The translations under genes were made by a program, and so were the position numbers. Positions 28,701-35,840 of a DNA stretch of 64,000 bases are shown piece by piece. The notes beneath the pieces are model-generated. The model was not told the origin of the DNA. It did no database searches and saw nothing but the letters and a program-made list of their open reading frames with translations. The DNA is from an uncultured Poribacteria bacterium (GTDB taxonomy: Bacteria; Poribacteria; WGA-4E; WGA-3G): assembly GCA_951828515.1 (NCBI GenBank), contig OX639992.1, positions 2,830,217 through 2,894,216 of the forward strand, read 5' to 3'. How positions within the stretch are numbered: position 1 is the stretch's first letter; every line of letters starts with the position of its first letter.

Positions 28701-28859
28701 ACGACTGCGCAACCGAATGTCGTCTACTACTACCAGATAGAGGATGTATCTCTTGACGGTAATCGTCAGACCTTGACACGTGGCATCCGCCTGAAAGGGC
28801 ATGTAGGCGCTGCGGGTAAAGCGACGACGACGTGGGGCGACTTGAAGACACAAGAGTAA
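25701..28859 (+). CDS. lamin-tail-domain surface protein 1
   Basis: 1052 residues. Signal peptide (cleavage after APSAMA, ~28). N-terminal beta domain (30-160) diverges strongly from paralog 2. Then come a conserved region with an Asp-rich loop (KDDADGDDNHDK), a lamin-tail-like segment (LIISEVMWGSD, QWIELYNPG; ~450), an Ala/Lys-rich hinge, a second lamin-tail domain (QIYISELMVAGG..QWIEISNGS; ~670-780), a second Ala-rich stretch, and a ~140-residue fibronectin-like C-terminal domain (LPVELSHFRP, NNAGFFIKRS, YYYQIEDVS). It is probably exported to the cell surface. The C-terminal domain is shared by all three paralogs and may be a sorting or anchoring unit. The function is unknown. Confidence 0.8.
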   Translation: MLSNKWTFSLTSLVVILVLALVAPSAMAGEFGVSLSVGSGVDASSEGEIQVDRTIDPDDTGALNAGDVVIMIRTDQVVDLQSDTNQSATGDDAVASGTMLGKDDFMVIAYNEFGGTEAVPTLNNVTAVPEADGKNFMATLNVPGTAVTRVLVYLAKHKIELADPRAQLNDDGTRKADGQSAEASLTIHYVAADGTDPDTPDDNMSDPTVYSIRRAADPLLPVKDATVDVIILLSEKPHEFKKAHVDVTNATWGDPVALVALDEDENGVDNTDGNADDMPSTGRDDMLYPYALTITPTYKTKDDIVVKVKAFSDQVLPTANEYDVPSRESDYVEGEDKLTIKVGKEDLADKDAGIRIAIPEKIVVAASGYLVVAKDDADGDDNHDKRTDSTQVEYAGDPTKDPAVTTVRAPNLQTYNIIKAGLPNLETFLANGGVIDVVSPHAGLIISEVMWGSDASLGSGNAKLDPTDNQWIELYNPGAKYTTVKEDDATAALEATYLVFYRPNETPPAKTAAVAATATTAAVPAALPAGVTDRIGTIDDKGGYWSIAGKGQSGRTGQGEFATDLVAVIPTQPVVSMYRVMVPSTAAGAAAGAMMPAYGNTSAAWMASTPPAVNFRSGAVGVRIGSPGAGRLVTAAETAAAAAAAKAKADAAAAAAAKASDTSVSMPKVGQIYISELMVAGGGTLPQWIEISNGSRSEQVNLSGWTLTVNNAAADADVSVSSITLTIPEGTKIDPSGQHDTPSTVLVVTEQGRNNLSGADAAGQVLNLWDSNQTELILGGITKRRYALLSDMAFQITLAPPVPIVVPAAKAAAPTTAAEIAAKRTADAAKKVADAKEAAARVAATDTVGNLGADGAAAWALPMDDSGARSSILRSHVQVSVGPAEPEDGTMMDSWGLASETSFAQVTHIRASSYYGAANDVGTPGFRAGGALPVELSHFRPARQETGAVVITWSTQSELNNAGFFIKRSQQRDGEFKVINATMVPGAGTSSEKQFYTYTDTTAQPNVVYYYQIEDVSLDGNRQTLTRGIRLKGHVGAAGKATTTWGDLKTQE

Positions 28860-28889
28860 ACTCAGGGATATTTCTAACTAACCTACCCG

Positions 28890-28929
28890 AAGACAGAGCG
28901 GTGGACTCCGGTTCATCGCTCTGTCTTTT
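28890..28929 (+). terminator. terminator of lamin-tail gene 1
   Basis: AAGACAGAGCG, a 16-nt loop, CGCTCTGTCTTTT. The same terminator follows paralog 2. Confidence 0.88.
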
Positions 28930-29300
28930 GATTGTCAGAATCAGGATTTCCAGGATTTTAGGATTTTCAGGATGAAGACTGTCAGAATCAGGATTTTCAG
29001 GATTTTCAGGATTTTCAGGATAAGAGGGGTGTTGTATCCATTATATCCAGCCAATCTTTGAATTCGGTAAATCCTGATTCAGACGATCAACCGCTACTTC
29101 TCATCCTGCAAATCCTAATACCAAATCTAAAAAATGAATTCGCATTTCAGAGAGTCTGAAACTCGCTATGGGGTTCCGCATGTAAGAGGCGCAATGAATT
29201 GCGCCACTACGAACCGGTTTTTTGTTAATGAGAAACGGTTATTCAGAAATGGTATAAAATCCAGTAAATCCTGATTCAGACAATTAACATTTGGAAAAAA
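28930..29300. repeat. GGATTTTCAGG runs and a GTAGTGGCGCAAT palindrome
   Basis: Runs of GTCAGAATCAGGATTTTCAGG at 28934-28974 and 28980-29022 and inverse forms at 29064-29113 and 29266-29281. A palindrome GGCGCAAT/ATTGCGCC with GTAG on the minus strand sits at 29186-29216. Its relatives at 39445 and 40159 keep the TTC loop but have CGTGCGAT/ATCGCACG stems. Confidence 0.65.
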
Positions 29301-29301
29301 C

Positions 29302-29330
29302 TTGACGACCTATAGAGATATATGTTAAAA
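29302..29330 (+). promoter_or_regulatory. promoter of small membrane-protein gene 1
   Basis: TTGACG, 17 bp, TTAAAA. The expected transcript start (~29337) lies after the TTG at 29332 but before the ATG at 29359, which favours the ATG. Confidence 0.6.
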
Positions 29331-29358
29331 TTTGCAGAATAATGACTCGTCTGAAGTA

Positions 29359-29862
29359 ATGCAACACAACGATAGCGTTAACACAGAAGAACTTGATGAA
29401 AAGCGAGCCTCACTTTTCACCGTCCAGGATGTAGAGGAGGCGATCCTCTATTTCACCTATATGACAGTGCTGTACCCGCTTGTTGTCATTGCCCATGAAA
29501 TTTACCACGGGTGGAAAGGCGGATGGGAGACGACGTATCTGGTCCTCAAAAACGTACCCATCTTTTTCGGGATCGCGACAACCCTCATCCTTTTTAAAGA
29601 AGGAGTTGATATTATGTTGAGACGTTGGCAAGAAGCCAGAGAAATCAGTCGGCAAAAACGCGCAGCAATCGTAGAAGCTGCGAGAGCTGAAGGGAGAGCT
29701 GAAGGAATATCTGAAGGGAGAGCTGAAGGAATATCTGAAGGGAGAGCTGAAGCCCAGCGCACTTGGAACGAATGGTACCGCCGCCAAGCCGAAGCACGAG
29801 AGAAAGGACAGCCCTTCACTGAACCCCCGCCGACCCTCAACGGCGATACATTTGACGAATAA
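29359..29862 (+). CDS. two-helix membrane protein with repeat coil and PPP tail, paralog 1
   Basis: 167 residues from the ATG at 29359. Two membrane segments (~35-55 and ~70-95) enclose a HGWKGGW motif. A charged coil follows with GRAEGISE repeated in tandem (24-bp DNA repeats at about 29693-29750), and a C-terminal EPPPT. Paralogs at 45664 (RGWKGHE) and 63001 (AGWKGYK, EPPPTE) share this plan. It is an unnamed family here. The repeat number in the coil differs between paralogs. It lies between two lamin-tail genes and has its own promoter. Confidence 0.72.
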   Translation: MQHNDSVNTEELDEKRASLFTVQDVEEAILYFTYMTVLYPLVVIAHEIYHGWKGGWETTYLVLKNVPIFFGIATTLILFKEGVDIMLRRWQEAREISRQKRAAIVEAARAEGRAEGISEGRAEGISEGRAEAQRTWNEWYRRQAEAREKGQPFTEPPPTLNGDTFDE

Positions 29863-30425
29863 TCTTTAGGACTTACGATGCGATGATGTTTTGTGAAGTC
29901 ATTTTTGGGCGTATTTTAAGAAGTTTACCGTATAATCCGCGATTCAGACGCATTAGCCGTCAGCGGTCAGCAATCAGCAATCGGTAAAGAGGGATCTTTT
30001 CACCCTTCCATCTTTCTCATTCACCGCCCGCTAAATAATCCGCGAAATCCGTGTCATCCGCGATTCAGACGAACAAGCCCCCACTCTTATCCTGTTCATC
30101 CTTGAATCTTGTAAATCCTGATTCAGACAATAAACTTGACAAAAAATACAGCCTACGGTATAATTAACTGTATACTGGTAGGAGGGACTTCTGAATCTTG
30201 ATTCTGGCGATTCCCGACCTCTTTGGTAGGAGGGAACTCTGAATCCTGATTCGGACGATTCCCAAAAACTCGCTACACATTTTTTGAAGAAAAATTTGAC
30301 ACCACACCACAAATGTGGTATAATAATTACACAATTGCGGCAGAAAAGACTTCTAAACCCTAATTTGGGCGATTCCTTCATACCGCAAAAAAGGCTTGAC
30401 ATCTTTTCGTAACTCATTTACAATT
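29863..30425. repeat. gene-free repeat and promoter block
   Basis: Holds a fragment starting AGGACTTACG (29869), a decamer run (29955-29985), ATTCAGAC-ended repeats (30030-30130), two family A REPs each carrying a 16-bp insert (30177-30217, 30225-30263) and three promoters (next entry). No coding frame is supported. Confidence 0.6.
30136..30424 (+). promoter_or_regulatory. array of three sigma70-type promoters for lamin-tail gene 2
   Basis: TTGACA/TATAAT (30136-30164), TTGACA/TATAAT (30296-30324) and TTGACA/TACAAT (30396-30424), all with 17-bp spacing. The last abuts the conserved leader directly. Confidence 0.72.
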
Positions 30426-30735
30426 AACAACGTTTATACAAGTGGTTTGGTGCAATCTATAAGTGTGTGCGACACACCGTCATAACGAGAACCCCAGACC
30501 CGAATTTCCAAGCGTGTTCCGAAGGTAGCTGCCACTGGTAGCCGAGGTTTCCCTAACCCCCGCAGACTTCAAAGACACGCACTAAGGTTAGTTCAGAATA
30601 GATTTCATCCCTGAAAATCTGTTCTTGCTGTTTGATAATGAAGCACACGATGTGAAGTGTGCCGGGGCAAGAATCCCTACTGCCCCACGATACACGAATG
30701 TATTTTAGTTTGATTTAAATGGAGGAAAATTAGTA
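30426..30735 (+). ncRNA. conserved structured leader of lamin-tail gene 2
   Basis: Second copy of the ~310-nt leader. The two 3'-most stems (GCACAC/GTGTGC and GGGGCA/TGCCCC) are identical to copy 1, while the 5' part differs at scattered positions. The promoter at 30396-30424 would start the transcript at its first bases, so this segment is very probably transcribed as a 5' UTR. Confidence 0.5.
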
Positions 30736-33700
30736 ATGTTGTCTAATAAATGGACATTTTCCTTAACGAGTTTAGTTATAATTTTGGCACTTGTCTGTGT
30801 TGCGCCTTCCGCCATGGCAGGCGAATTCAGCGCGTCGATAACTGTAGGTTCAAGCGTTGATATAAGCTCTGAAGGCGGCATCCAAGTCGAAAAGGAAGCT
30901 GGTACTGATAGTACTGTAACTAAGATTATGGTTACTTTCGGTGCCGTAGTTAATCATGACGCAGATGCAATAGCTGCGCATACAGATGAAGATGGTATAG
31001 CTGTCGCAGCTGTCGCAAGTGAGATGTCTTTTGGTGCCGACGATATCCAAATTATTGCGTATAATAAATTTGGGGGCACTACCACCGGCGTAACCTTTGT
31101 GGATGTGGATGATCAAACAACTGATGATCAGTACGTAGCACCCGTAAGTCCCGCCGATGGCAAACATTTCACACTGATGCTATCACGAACAGCAGGCAGC
31201 GATGCCACGAAAGTGCTGCTATTCATGGCAAAGCATGGCACTGAACTTGCGGATCCGAGAGCCCAGCTGAATGACGATGGCACGAGAAAAGCTGATGGCC
31301 AAAGTGCTGAAGCATCCCTAACGATTCATTATGTGGAGGCGGATGTGGATGATCCGATGGTGCTTTCTATTCGGAGAGCCGCGGATCCGTTGATTCCGAT
31401 TACCGGTGCGACGGCAGATGTTATCATCCTTCTCAGTGAAAAGCCGCATGAGTTCAAGAAGGCTCACGTGGATGTCACAAACGCGACGTGGGGCGATCCT
31501 GTCGCTTTAGTGGCGTTAGATGAAGATCCTAATGGTCCTGATAACCAACCAGGCGATGCTACTGCCGGAGGTGATAACCCTGATGATGCTGCGTTACAGT
31601 TAAGATCTCAAGCAATGGATAACATGCCATCTACGGGTCGTGATATGATGGTCTATCCGTATGTATTGACGATAACGCCGACGTATAAGAATAAGGACGA
31701 CATCGTCGTAAAGGTCAAAGCGTTTTCGGATCAGGTTCAGCCAGATGCCAACGAGTATGATGTCCCTTCACGGGAAGCAGATTACGTTGAAGGTATGAGC
31801 AAACTGACCATCAAGGTTGGTAAAGAGGATCCACCCGACAAGGATGCGGGTATCCGTATCGCCATTCCAGAGAAGATCGTCGTTGCGGCATCTGGCTACT
31901 TAGTCGTTGCCAAAGATGATGCCGATGGCGACGACAACCATGACAAACGGACGGACTCGACGCAGGTCGAATATGCTGGCGATCCGACGAAGGATCCAGC
32001 TGTGACGACGGTGCGTGCGCCGAATCTTCAAACCTACAATATCATCAAGGCGGGTTTACCCAACTTAGAGACGTTCCTTGCCAATGGGGGTGTCATTGAT
32101 GTTGTGAGTCCACATGCTGGACTGATTATCAGTGAAGTGATGTGGGGTTCAGATGCGAGTTTAGGTAATCCGACGCACAACCAATGGATTGAGTTGTATA
32201 ATCCGGGAGCCAAATATACGACGGTGAAAGAAGATGATGCGACGGCAGCACTTGAAGCGACGTATCTGGTGTTCTACCGTCCGAATGAAACACCGCCTGC
32301 CAAGACGGCAGCCGTAGCGGCAACCGCGACGACAGCAGCGAAACCGGCTGCGTTGCCAGCGGGAGTGACTGACCGTATCGGCACGATAGATGACAAAGGT
32401 GGGTATTGGTCGATCGCGGGTAAAGGTCAGAGTGGTCGAACGGGTCAAGGCGAATTCGCAACAGATTTAGTTGCTGTTATTCCGACGCAACCTGTAGTTT
32501 CGATGTATCGCGTGATGGTTCCTTCGACGGCAGCAGGAGCAGCAGCAGGAGCGATGATGCCTGCGTATGGTAACACATCAGCAGCGTGGATGGCATCGAC
32601 ACCACCAGCGGTTAACTTCAGGTCGGGTGCGGTAGGTGTCCGAATCGGGAGTCCCGGTGCGGGACGTCTTGTCACAGCAGCCGAAACAGCCGCAGCCGCA
32701 GCAGCCGCGAAAGCGAAAGCTGACGCAGCCGCCGCAGCAGCCGCGAAAGCCTCGGATACGTCCGTCTCGATGCCGAAGGTGGGTCAAATCTATATCAGTG
32801 AACTGATGGTCGCTGGGGGTGGCACATTGCCACAGTGGATTGAGATCTCCAACGGTTCGCGGAGTGAACAGGTGAATCTGAGCGGTTGGACGCTGACGGT
32901 CAATAACGCCGCAGCGGATGCCGATGTCTCCGTGAGTTCGATAACGCTGACGATTCCCGAAGGTACGAAGATTGATCCGAGTGGTCAGCACGATACGCCG
33001 TCAACGATCCTGGTCGTCACCGAACAGGGACGTAATAACCTCAGTGGTGCGGACGCCGCCGGTCAGGTGCTGAACCTTTGGGACAGCAATCAGACGGAGT
33101 TGATTCTCGGTGGTATCACGAAGCGTCGGTATGCGTTATTGAGCGATATGGCGTTCCAGATCACACTTGCACCGCCGGTGCCGATAGTTGTTCCTGCGGC
33201 GAAAGCCGCCGCGCCAACGACGGCAGCTGAGATCGCAGCGAAGCGAGCCGCAGACGCAGCGAAGAAAGTCGCTGATGCGAAAGAAGCCGCCGCTCGCGTA
33301 GCCGCAACAGATACCGTGGGTAACCTCGGTGCCGATGGTGCTGCTGCTTGGGCATTGCCGATGGATGACAGTGGTGCGCGGAGTTCGATTCTCCGTAGCC
33401 ATGTGCAAGTCTCAGTCGGTCCTGCGGAACCCGAAGATGGCACGATGATGGATTCTTGGGGTCTCGCTTCAGAGACGAGTTTCGCACAAGTGACACATAT
33501 CCGTGCGAGCAGCTACTACGGTGCTGTGAACGATGTCGGTACCCCCGGCTTCCGTGCGGGTGGTGCATTGCCTGTCGAACTTTCCCACTTCCGTCCGGCA
33601 CGTCAGGAGACTGGCGCAGTGGTGATCACCTGGTCTACGCAGTCAGAGCTGAACAACGCAGGATTCTTCATCAAGCGCAGTCAGCAACGCGACGGCGAGT

Positions 33701-33933
33701 TCAAGGTCATCAATGCGACGATGGTTCCGGGTGCTGGCACAAGTAGTGAAAAGCAGTTCTATACGTACACGGATACAACTGCGCAACCGAATGTCGTCTA
33801 CTACTACCAAATAGAAGATGTATCTCTTGACGGTAATCGTCAGACCTTGACACGTGGCATCCGCCTGAAAGGGCATGTAGGCGCTGCGGGTAAAGCGACG
33901 ACGACGTGGGGCGACTTGAAGACACAAGAGTAA
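30736..33933 (+). CDS. lamin-tail-domain surface protein 2
   Basis: 1065 residues, same plan as paralog 1: signal peptide, diverged N-terminal domain, two lamin-tail segments, Ala-rich hinges and the C-terminal LPVELSHFRP domain. From about residue 385 on it is nearly identical to paralog 1, apart from a six-residue gap near DASLGNPTHNQ. Residues 30-160 and an inserted Asp/Gly-rich loop after ALDED (~265-290) are very different. This mosaic suggests gene conversion of the C-terminal half with selection for diversity in the N-terminal domain. Terminator and leader are also shared. Confidence 0.82.
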   Translation: MLSNKWTFSLTSLVIILALVCVAPSAMAGEFSASITVGSSVDISSEGGIQVEKEAGTDSTVTKIMVTFGAVVNHDADAIAAHTDEDGIAVAAVASEMSFGADDIQIIAYNKFGGTTTGVTFVDVDDQTTDDQYVAPVSPADGKHFTLMLSRTAGSDATKVLLFMAKHGTELADPRAQLNDDGTRKADGQSAEASLTIHYVEADVDDPMVLSIRRAADPLIPITGATADVIILLSEKPHEFKKAHVDVTNATWGDPVALVALDEDPNGPDNQPGDATAGGDNPDDAALQLRSQAMDNMPSTGRDMMVYPYVLTITPTYKNKDDIVVKVKAFSDQVQPDANEYDVPSREADYVEGMSKLTIKVGKEDPPDKDAGIRIAIPEKIVVAASGYLVVAKDDADGDDNHDKRTDSTQVEYAGDPTKDPAVTTVRAPNLQTYNIIKAGLPNLETFLANGGVIDVVSPHAGLIISEVMWGSDASLGNPTHNQWIELYNPGAKYTTVKEDDATAALEATYLVFYRPNETPPAKTAAVAATATTAAKPAALPAGVTDRIGTIDDKGGYWSIAGKGQSGRTGQGEFATDLVAVIPTQPVVSMYRVMVPSTAAGAAAGAMMPAYGNTSAAWMASTPPAVNFRSGAVGVRIGSPGAGRLVTAAETAAAAAAAKAKADAAAAAAAKASDTSVSMPKVGQIYISELMVAGGGTLPQWIEISNGSRSEQVNLSGWTLTVNNAAADADVSVSSITLTIPEGTKIDPSGQHDTPSTILVVTEQGRNNLSGADAAGQVLNLWDSNQTELILGGITKRRYALLSDMAFQITLAPPVPIVVPAAKAAAPTTAAEIAAKRAADAAKKVADAKEAAARVAATDTVGNLGADGAAAWALPMDDSGARSSILRSHVQVSVGPAEPEDGTMMDSWGLASETSFAQVTHIRASSYYGAVNDVGTPGFRAGGALPVELSHFRPARQETGAVVITWSTQSELNNAGFFIKRSQQRDGEFKVINATMVPGAGTSSEKQFYTYTDTTAQPNVVYYYQIEDVSLDGNRQTLTRGIRLKGHVGAAGKATTTWGDLKTQE

Positions 33934-33963
33934 ACTCAGGGATATTTTTAACTAACCTACCCA

Positions 33964-34002
33964 AAGACAGAGCGGTGGACCTCGGTTCATCGCTCTGTTT
34001 TT
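33964..34002 (+). terminator. terminator of lamin-tail gene 2
   Basis: AAGACAGAGCG, loop, CGCTCTGTTTTT. Near-copy of the terminator at 28890. Confidence 0.85.
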
Positions 34003-34009
34003 AATTTAT

Positions 34010-34155
34010 TGTCAGAATCAGGATTTCCAGGATTCTTGGATTTTTAGGATGAAGACTGTCAGAATCAGGATTTCCAAGATTTTAGGATTTTCAGGATGAA
34101 GACTGTCAGAATCAGGATTTCCAAGATTTTAGGATTTTCAGGATAAGAGGTGTTT
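34010..34155. repeat. three GTCAGAATCAGGATTTC units
   Basis: Three direct copies (34013, 34058, 34104) separated by about 45 bp, each ending GGATTTTCAGGATGA or similar. This is the repeat family seen after lamin-tail gene 1. Confidence 0.75.
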
Positions 34156-34306
34156 CTGGGTGGATAAAGCGACTTTAGAGGATCCGCTTCTTATAGTTAT
34201 CTTGATAAATATCAATAACGAATAATTTGTCTTCAGTCCGAGGAAGGCGCAGGTATACGGAATGGCAATCAGCAGTCATCCATCAGCGGCTATAATTCTG
34301 CGAATC

Positions 34307-34427
34307 TTATAGTAAAACCCGTAATTACTTATACACTCAAAGATGGGCGAGGATACAATCCTCGCCAGCGGGGGTAGGGTGTTTGTTCCCTGACGAACTG
34401 TAAACATATTTTTGGATTTTACTATAA
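34307..34427. mobile_element. 121-bp inverted-repeat element (TTATAGTAAA ends)
   Basis: Second copy of the element at 18693. The ends are TTATAGTAAAACCC and ATTTTACTATAA. The centre contains GGGCGAGGAT/ATCCTCGCC, a family B-like palindrome with a changed inner pair. Confidence 0.72.
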
Positions 34428-34454
34428 GATAACGGATAAGACGCTTTCCTACAT

Positions 34455-34645
34455 AGATGCCGCCCCTACGGGACTTGGAACTTTCGACCTCATGGAGGCT
34501 ACACACAGTGTAGTGACTAAATCCGGTGTTTCTACGGGTTCCAATAGGGGTCTTCAGACCCTCTCCACCCCGTAGGGGTGGTATGTCTATAGAAAGCGGC
34601 GTGTTCCCGCACCCGCACCCCGTAGGGGTGCTATGTCTATAATAG
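34455..34645. repeat. palindromes upstream of the Y1 transposase (family C)
   Basis: A GCCGCCCC-type palindrome at 34457, then CACCCCGTAGGGGTG followed by GTATGTCTATAGAAA at about 34571, and CACCCCGTAGGGGTGCTATG at 34617. The orientation is opposite to the tandem array after the gene. Confidence 0.8.
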
Positions 34646-34694
34646 GTAGCGACTTGCGTTAGACATAACAAATTCTGGGAGGATATAAGAACTT

Positions 34695-35174
34695 ATGGCG
34701 AATACCTATACTCAACTCTATGTACATATCGTGTTTTCTGTAAAAGGTAGACAGGCACTTATTCCGGAATGCCACAAAACAGAGCTTCATAAATATATCA
34801 CGGGTATCCTCACTCATAAGAAACAGAAATTGATTCAAATCAATTCGATGCCAGATCATATCCATATCTTGGCGGGTGTGACGCCAGATACTGCCCTGTC
34901 TGGTTTGGTGAAAGATATTAAAGTAAATTCGACGCGCTTTATCAATCAGAAACGCTGGACTGTGGGACAATTTGCGTGGCAAGCGGGCTTTGGTGCGTTT
35001 AGTTATTCGCATTCTCAGATACCCGAGGTGGCTGCATATATTGAAAATCAGGAGAAGCATCATTCCCACCGGACATTTCGTGAGGAATATCTTGCGTTCT
35101 TGGAGCGTTTTGGGGTTGCGTATGATGTGAAGTACGTTTTTGATTCAGTTGCGGATCTCCCACCTGAAGAATGA
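34695..35174 (+). CDS. IS200-type Y1 transposase, copy C
   Basis: 159 residues. N-terminal YTQLYVHIVFSVKGRQ, HUH motif SMPDHIHILAGV, and the late segment AAYIENQEKHH with the candidate catalytic Tyr. It is closer to IS200/IS605 TnpA than to the two RAYTs here, yet it is flanked like a RAYT: inverted family C palindromes upstream and a tandem array of the same palindrome downstream. No tnpB is present. The start ATG at 34695 follows GGGAGGATATAAGAACTT. Confidence 0.88.
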   Translation: MANTYTQLYVHIVFSVKGRQALIPECHKTELHKYITGILTHKKQKLIQINSMPDHIHILAGVTPDTALSGLVKDIKVNSTRFINQKRWTVGQFAWQAGFGAFSYSHSQIPEVAAYIENQEKHHSHRTFREEYLAFLERFGVAYDVKYVFDSVADLPPEE

Positions 35175-35202
35175 TCTATGGGCGCAGTATGCCTCCTTTT
35201 TA

Positions 35203-35576
35203 AGACATAGCACCCCTACAGGGTGCGGCACTTTAAATGAACGATTTTCTATAGACATAGCACCCCTACAGGGTGCGGCACTTTAAATGAACGATTTTCT
35301 ATAGACATAGCACCCCTACAGGGTGCGGCACTTTAAATGAACGATTTTCTATAGACATAGCACCCCTACAGGGTGCGGCACTTTAAATGAACGATTTTCT
35401 ATAGACATAGCACCCCTACAGGGTGCGGCACTTTAAATGAACGATTTTCTATAGACATAGCACCCCTACAGGGTGCGGCACTTTAAATGAACGATTTTCT
35501 ATAGACATAGCACCCCTACAGGGTGCGGCACTTTAAATGAACGATTTTCTATAGACATAGCACCCCTACGGGGTGT
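35203..35576. repeat. 50-bp tandem array of family C palindromes (7 full units)
   Basis: Seven identical 50-bp units starting at 35203, 35253, 35303, 35353, 35403, 35453 and 35503, plus a partial eighth at 35553 that diverges. Each has AGACATAG, the palindrome CACCCCTACAGGGTG, and a constant spacer. Spacers are identical, so this is not a CRISPR array. The perfect identity implies recent amplification. Confidence 0.95.
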
Positions 35577-35840
35577 GAAGAGACGTTTTATACCATTTCT
35601 AAAAGTTTATATTGCATTAACCGCACCTTCGTGCACAGACTAACAGTCTATGCGATAAGGGGGAAACCCAAACTAAAAGTTTTGCGGCGTAATCGCCCAG
35701 ATGCGACGTGCATCACGCTACAATTTCGATCAGAAATGGTATTACTTGAAAAATTCGTGTTTGAACGTCCAATATCTATAAACTCGTTGCTTGTAGAAAA
35801 ATTTGACAAAAAATACAACAAATGGAAGGAAAAACTAATA
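35577..35840 (+). other. upstream region of lamin-tail gene 3
   Basis: 264 bp with no conserved leader like that of paralogs 1 and 2. A TTGACA at 35801 lacks a convincing -10. The frame from 35631 is open into the gene but lacks the signal peptide start, so it is treated as untranslated. GGAAGG precedes the ATG at 35841. Confidence 0.4.

Noticed and set aside
34276-34671. Open frame of 131 codons on the minus strand
   Set aside because: It spans the TTATAGTAAA element and family C palindromes. Residues are repeat-encoded.
34695-35174. Part of an IS605-type element with tnpB
   Set aside because: No TnpB frame or remnant is found on either side. Only palindromes flank it.
35203-35576. Looks like a CRISPR array (seven regular repeats)
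   Set aside because: The 'spacers' are identical in every unit, so it is a plain 50-bp tandem repeat. No cas gene is near.
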